A DNA stretch of 64,000 bases, from NCBI RefSeq assembly GCF_900636535.1, contig NZ_LR134289.1, positions 4,419,001 to 4,483,000 on the forward strand, read 5' to 3'. Numbering within the stretch: position 1 is the stretch's first letter; the number at the start of each line of letters is the position of its first letter. Of this stretch, positions 60,404 through 64,000 are shown one piece after another. A program made the position numbers and the translations under genes. The DNA is from Chryseobacterium gleum (lineage in GTDB: Bacteria > Bacteroidota > Bacteroidia > Flavobacteriales > Weeksellaceae). The notes under the pieces were generated by a model. That model was given only the letters and a program-made list of their open reading frames with translations, had not been told where the DNA came from and searched no databases.

Positions 60404-62506
60404 ATGAGAAAAATTTTACTTTTCATACTTCTATACCTCTCTCATACTTTCTATGCCCAAGCTGATTGTGCCACTGCACTATCCGTTTGCGGAAACTCAA
60501 ATATCACTTACAGTCCAACAGGATATGGTAATATAAAAGAACTGGTCAACTCGGGAAGCTGTATAGACTTTACCGGAGAGCACAACTCAATATGGTATAA
60601 AATCACCATTGCTACAGGAGGAACACTCACTTTCGACCTCGTTCCGAACAATCCGGATGCCGATTATGACTGGGCAATTTTTGGTCCTAATGTAACGTGT
60701 GGAAGTTTAGGTTCGCCAATACGTTGTAATGCTGCAACGGTTATCGGGCCTGGTCCTGCTACTGGGTTGAACATGACAAGCACACTTTTAAGTGCTGCAG
60801 GAGGTTCGCTAACCCCTTATTGCAAGTATCTTGATGTTTTGCCGGGACAGACTTATTATTTATTTATTGATAACTGGGTAAGCAGCACCAGTTCTACTAC
60901 GGCTCCGTTTTCTCTGACATGGGGCGGAACTGCAACACTGGCTTCACCGTTCACGGATCCAAGTATCCAGACTCAGCCATTTAATCCTCCCGGAATTCCG
61001 GCAGCCAATCCTGCTGATCCGAGAGAAGTGGTAATATGTTCTCCTACAGCTTTATTTGATTTTTCTACATTATCCACAGGAATTCTTAACGGGAATCAAA
61101 ACTTTGGGGTAAGTTATCATGTAAGTCAGAATGATGCCTTAACAGGGAATAACCCGATTACAACCCCAATCACTGTCAATACGACCACTGTTTATTATTA
61201 CAGTATCAGTTATACCGATCCTACAAATGCATCTAATCCGCTTAATAAATGTAAGCAGGTAGGAGCATTTAAATTCAAGAATGGTGCTATCACAGTTAAA
61301 AATGTAACATTGACCGAGTGTAACAATAATAATGCAGGAACAGCTTTATTTGACCTGACTACAGCAGACGTTATCGCAAACCCGAATGTCACCAAAAAAT
61401 ATTATCACACGATGGCGGATCTCAATGCCGGCACTAATGAAATTACCAATCCAATGGCATTTGTTTCTGCAGAAGGCGTTATCTACGTGAAGGTAATATC
61501 CGAATTCGGTTGTACCGCTGTAGCACAGATTACCCTGAAGTTTTATCCGGTGGTGGTAGTGAATGAAGCAACCTTAAGATCATGCTTCATCGAATCCAGC
61601 CCATCCACAGCCTCTTTCAACCTTGTCAATGCTTCAGTAACCGGGCAGACCAATCCGACAAAAAAATATTATCCTTCATTGACTGATGCTCTTAATCAAA
61701 CTAATGAGATACTGAATGCCAATAATTATATTGCACCTAATGGATTTGTATATGTAAGGGTTTCGAATGCCCAGGGATGTTACACAATTGCCAGAATTAC
61801 TTTAGTCGTTATTCCGCCAGTATATTCTGATAAACTTAAAGATGTCACGATTTGTGCCGAGGACCAGACAACTCTGGATGCAGGACCTGGATTCAAAAGC
61901 TATGAATGGAGTACAGGAGCTACGACTCAAACCATCAAAGCAGGGATAGGAGTATACTGGGTGAAACTTAAAACAGGAGAATGTATCACGACACAGACTG
62001 TAAAAGTGCTCCCTTCAGAACAGCCGGTTGTTTCCGGTATTGATATTTCGAATAATACCATCACAGTATCTGTAATTGGAGGAACTCCGGCTTATAAATA
62101 TTCAATAGATAATATCATCTGGCAGGATTCCAATGTTTTCAATAACCTTTCAAGAGGGGATCATAAAGTGTATGTAAAAGATGCTTATGACTGTGATCCG
62201 ATAGAAATCGGAATTGTTGTACCTAATCTGATCAACGTCATCACCCCTAATGCAGACGGAATAAATGATGTGATCGATTATTCTGCACTGGCCAACAAAC
62301 AAAACCTGATCATGAATGTTTTTGACCGCTATGGAAATAAGATCTTCCAGGCAGACAGATCAAATGGCTATAAATGGGATGGTACCCAGGGAGGAAGAAG
62401 AGTACCTACAGGAACTTACTGGTATTCTATCACATGGAATGAAAATGATAAAAAGAATACAGCCATTAAATATACAGGCTGGGTTCTAGTGAAAAACAGA
62501 GAATAA
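60404..62506 (+). CDS. T9SS-exported protein with type B C-terminal sorting domain
   Basis: 700 residues with a signal peptide (MRKILLFILLYLSHTFYAQA). Beta-rich and Cys-containing surface repeats include two related units (VTKKYYHTMADLNAGTNEIT and PTKKYYPSLTDALNQTNEIL), an SprB-like segment (VKDAYDCDPIEIGIVVPN), and the type B gliding-motility C-terminal domain: NVITPNADGINDVIDYS, NVFDRYGNKIFQADRSNGYK, PTGTYWYSITW. It is exported by the type IX system and probably attached to or released from the surface. The binding target is unknown. Confidence 0.9.
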   Translation: MRKILLFILLYLSHTFYAQADCATALSVCGNSNITYSPTGYGNIKELVNSGSCIDFTGEHNSIWYKITIATGGTLTFDLVPNNPDADYDWAIFGPNVTCGSLGSPIRCNAATVIGPGPATGLNMTSTLLSAAGGSLTPYCKYLDVLPGQTYYLFIDNWVSSTSSTTAPFSLTWGGTATLASPFTDPSIQTQPFNPPGIPAANPADPREVVICSPTALFDFSTLSTGILNGNQNFGVSYHVSQNDALTGNNPITTPITVNTTTVYYYSISYTDPTNASNPLNKCKQVGAFKFKNGAITVKNVTLTECNNNNAGTALFDLTTADVIANPNVTKKYYHTMADLNAGTNEITNPMAFVSAEGVIYVKVISEFGCTAVAQITLKFYPVVVVNEATLRSCFIESSPSTASFNLVNASVTGQTNPTKKYYPSLTDALNQTNEILNANNYIAPNGFVYVRVSNAQGCYTIARITLVVIPPVYSDKLKDVTICAEDQTTLDAGPGFKSYEWSTGATTQTIKAGIGVYWVKLKTGECITTQTVKVLPSEQPVVSGIDISNNTITVSVIGGTPAYKYSIDNIIWQDSNVFNNLSRGDHKVYVKDAYDCDPIEIGIVVPNLINVITPNADGINDVIDYSALANKQNLIMNVFDRYGNKIFQADRSNGYKWDGTQGGRRVPTGTYWYSITWNENDKKNTAIKYTGWVLVKNRE

Positions 62507-62523
62507 TAATAAAACAGATAGAA

Positions 62524-62550
62524 AAAACCACTTCATATTGAAGTGGTTTT
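62524..62550 (+). terminator. Terminator of the T9SS cargo gene
   Basis: AAAACCACTTCA and TGAAGTGGTTTT pair around ATAT-type loop bases and run into ATTTTT. The in-frame start at 62543 for the next gene lies inside it and is rejected. Confidence 0.85.
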
Positions 62551-62590
62551 ATTTTTAAAAGTTTTTAAATTAGGTAGCAAAATAGAAAGC

Positions 62591-63181
62591 ATGAAAGACC
62601 TGTTCATAAAACGTTTTGAATACTATAAATCACTTGGGGATAAAACCTTTGATCAGCTCACAGACGAGCAGATGTTCTGGCAGTATAATGAAGAAAGTAA
62701 TTCTATTGCTGTAATAGTGAAACATATTGCCGGAAATATGCTTTCAAGATGGACCAATTTCCTTACTGAAGACGGGGAAAAGTCTTATCGTAACCGTGAT
62801 GATGAGTTTGTCAACTCTTTTACAACTAAAGAAGAAGTCCTTGAATATTGGGAAAAAGGGTGGGCCTGTTTTTTTAATGCTCTTAACAAAATAAATGATG
62901 AGAATCTTTATTCAACAATATATATCAGAGGCGAAGGGCATTCTGTGATGGACGCAGTTTTTCGTCAGCTGGCTCATTATCCATATCATATCGGACAGAT
63001 TGTTTATATCGCCAAAATGATAAAAAATGAAGACTGGAATACACTTTCTATTGCCAGAAACCGTTCCCAACAGTTTAATACAGAAATGAAAACCAGATTT
63101 TCAAGCACAGATCAGCAAAACAATTCATCACCTGTCTGCTTTCAAAACAGTCCTGAAGTGAGGGACGAATATAAACAATAG
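62591..63181 (+). CDS. DinB/DUF1572 family protein
   Basis: 196 residues from MKDLFIKRFEYYKSLGDKTF. The four-helix DinB fold has IAVIVKHIAGNMLSRWTNFL with one metal-ligand His and QLAHYPYHIGQIVYIAKMIK with two more, the usual three-His site. The family includes thiol-dependent transferases; the substrate is unknown. A polar C-terminal tail of about 30 residues (FSSTDQQNNSSPVCFQNSPE) is extra. It is monocistronic. Confidence 0.88.
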   Translation: MKDLFIKRFEYYKSLGDKTFDQLTDEQMFWQYNEESNSIAVIVKHIAGNMLSRWTNFLTEDGEKSYRNRDDEFVNSFTTKEEVLEYWEKGWACFFNALNKINDENLYSTIYIRGEGHSVMDAVFRQLAHYPYHIGQIVYIAKMIKNEDWNTLSIARNRSQQFNTEMKTRFSSTDQQNNSSPVCFQNSPEVRDEYKQ

Positions 63182-63193
63182 ATTGAATCAATC

Positions 63194-63222
63194 TTGCATT
63201 CTTATTAAAATTACTATCTTTG
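63194..63222 (+). promoter_or_regulatory. Promoter of mtaB
   Basis: TTG at 63194-63196, 18 nt and TATCTTTG at 63215-63222 match the consensus. The ATG at 63248 follows 26 nt later. Confidence 0.7.
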
Positions 63223-63247
63223 CACCCATAAAATTCAGGAGTAACAA

Positions 63248-64000
63248 ATGTCTACTTTTCACAGAACTGCCGCGTTTCATACACTTGGCTGCAAACTAAA
63301 CTTTGCAGAAACATCTACTATTGCCCGTCAATTAACAGATGCAGGTTATGAGAAGGTAAGTTTTGATGAAAAAGCGAATGTGTATGTTATCAATACATGT
63401 TCTGTGACAGAAAATGCTGACCGCGAATGTAAACTTCACGTAAAAAGAGCAATGAAAGCCAATCCGGAAGGTCTGGTGGTTATCGTGGGTTGTTATGCAC
63501 AGCTGAAACCTGAAGAAATTTCACAGATTGAAGGCGTTGATCTTGTTTTGGGAGCTAAAGAAAAATTCAATATTCTAAGCTACCTTGATGATTTGGAGAA
63601 ATCTGAAAACGAAGGAATAGTTCATTCATGTGAAATTGAAGAAACCGACTTCTTTATCGGAAGTTATTCTATTGGTGACAGGACCAGAGCTTTCCTGAAA
63701 GTACAGGATGGCTGTGATTACAAATGTACTTACTGTACCATTCCGTTAGCAAGAGGAATTTCACGTTCTGATACCATCGAAAATGTTCTCCGAAATGCCA
63801 CGGAAATCGCTGCAAAAGACATCAAAGAAATTGTTCTTACAGGTGTGAATATCGGTGACTACGGTAAAGGGGAGTTCGGAAATAAAAGACACGAGCACAC
63901 TTTTCTTGATCTTATTTCAGAGCTGGATAAAGTAGAAGGGATAGAAAGAATCCGTATATCTTCTATTGAACCTAACCTTTTAAAAGATGAAAGTATTGAA
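63248..64000 (+). CDS. mtaB: tRNA (t6A37) methylthiotransferase MtaB, partial
   Basis: 251 codons from the ATG at 63248 to the window edge; the C-terminal part (TRAM domain) is outside. N-terminal cluster Cys: FHTLGCKLN, INTCSVT and VGCYAQL. Radical-SAM motif CDYKCTYCTIPLARGISRS (CxxxCxxC), then EIVLTGVNIGDYGKGEFG. MtaB turns t6A at position 37 of tRNAs that read ANN codons into ms2t6A in the cytoplasm, using two iron-sulfur clusters and SAM. Confidence 0.94.
   Translation, partial: MSTFHRTAAFHTLGCKLNFAETSTIARQLTDAGYEKVSFDEKANVYVINTCSVTENADRECKLHVKRAMKANPEGLVVIVGCYAQLKPEEISQIEGVDLVLGAKEKFNILSYLDDLEKSENEGIVHSCEIEETDFFIGSYSIGDRTRAFLKVQDGCDYKCTYCTIPLARGISRSDTIENVLRNATEIAAKDIKEIVLTGVNIGDYGKGEFGNKRHEHTFLDLISELDKVEGIERIRISSIEPNLLKDESIE

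Overview
The window is chromosomal DNA of a Bacteroidota bacterium of the Flavobacteriia, most likely Chryseobacterium or a close Weeksellaceae relative. Reasons: AT-rich DNA; promoters of the Bacteroidota type (TTG, about 18-20 nt, TAnnTTTG) close to start codons; type IX secretion genes (porZ, a type B sorting-domain protein); GLPGLI and DUF6496 proteins; malate:quinone oxidoreductase; and CTnDOT-type mobilization and integrase genes. The genus is inference from protein style, not from a search.

Layout. 1-6417: right end of an integrated mobilizable or conjugative element that runs off the left edge. It has a relaxase (mobB) and mobA, a candidate oriT, a DUF3408 protein, a frameshifted ORF, two MerR-like helix-turn-helix proteins, one cargo ORF and an IntDOT-like tyrosine integrase, and ends in the 3' half of a tRNA gene. 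6418-7551: scarred junction with a tRNA 5' half, a small inverted-repeat unit, a tRNA-like hairpin and two small helix-turn-helix ORFs. 8154-11933: SulP anion transporter and an EF-G paralogue. The EF-G gene is preceded on its own strand by a promoter, a 28-codon ORF and an intrinsic terminator, which looks like leader-peptide attenuation. 12548-18576: a compact tellurium/stress (Ter) operon: HAD, phosphoribosyltransferase, TerD, TelA, an unknown protein, TerD and TerC. 18846-25140: three small stress-type regulatory modules: TetR with a perfect palindrome, an FKBP isomerase, and an Rrf2 gene flanked by a 32-bp inverted repeat followed by NmrA-like and MBL-like genes.

25424-36442: core and metabolic genes (M23 peptidase, gpsA, mqo, GMC oxidoreductase, DUF1684, GNAT, SDR, GH63-like glycosidase). 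36456-41113: a tightly packed leftward operon of a two-gene 5'-nucleotidase, porZ and recO. 41219-46719: dapA, GNAT, an AraC regulator overlapping a receiver protein that lacks its phospho-acceptor Asp, and recG. 46851-53020: a thioredoxin-like protein and three tandem POT peptide transporters, the middle one with a one-base frameshift, with a decayed DUF1016 gene between copies. 53282-54370: a 59-residue double-glycine-leader peptide gene and a GLPGLI gene. 54499-64000: DPP-IV peptidase, small proteins, an alpha-glucan phosphorylase homologue with Thr at the PLP-lysine position, a possible PD-(D/E)XK protein, a type B T9SS cargo, a DinB-like protein and the start of mtaB.

The best candidates for new biology are the leader-controlled EF-G paralogue, the minimal Ter operon with its unknown fifth gene, the Rrf2 module with paired operators, the double-glycine peptide, and the phosphorylase homologue lacking the PLP lysine.
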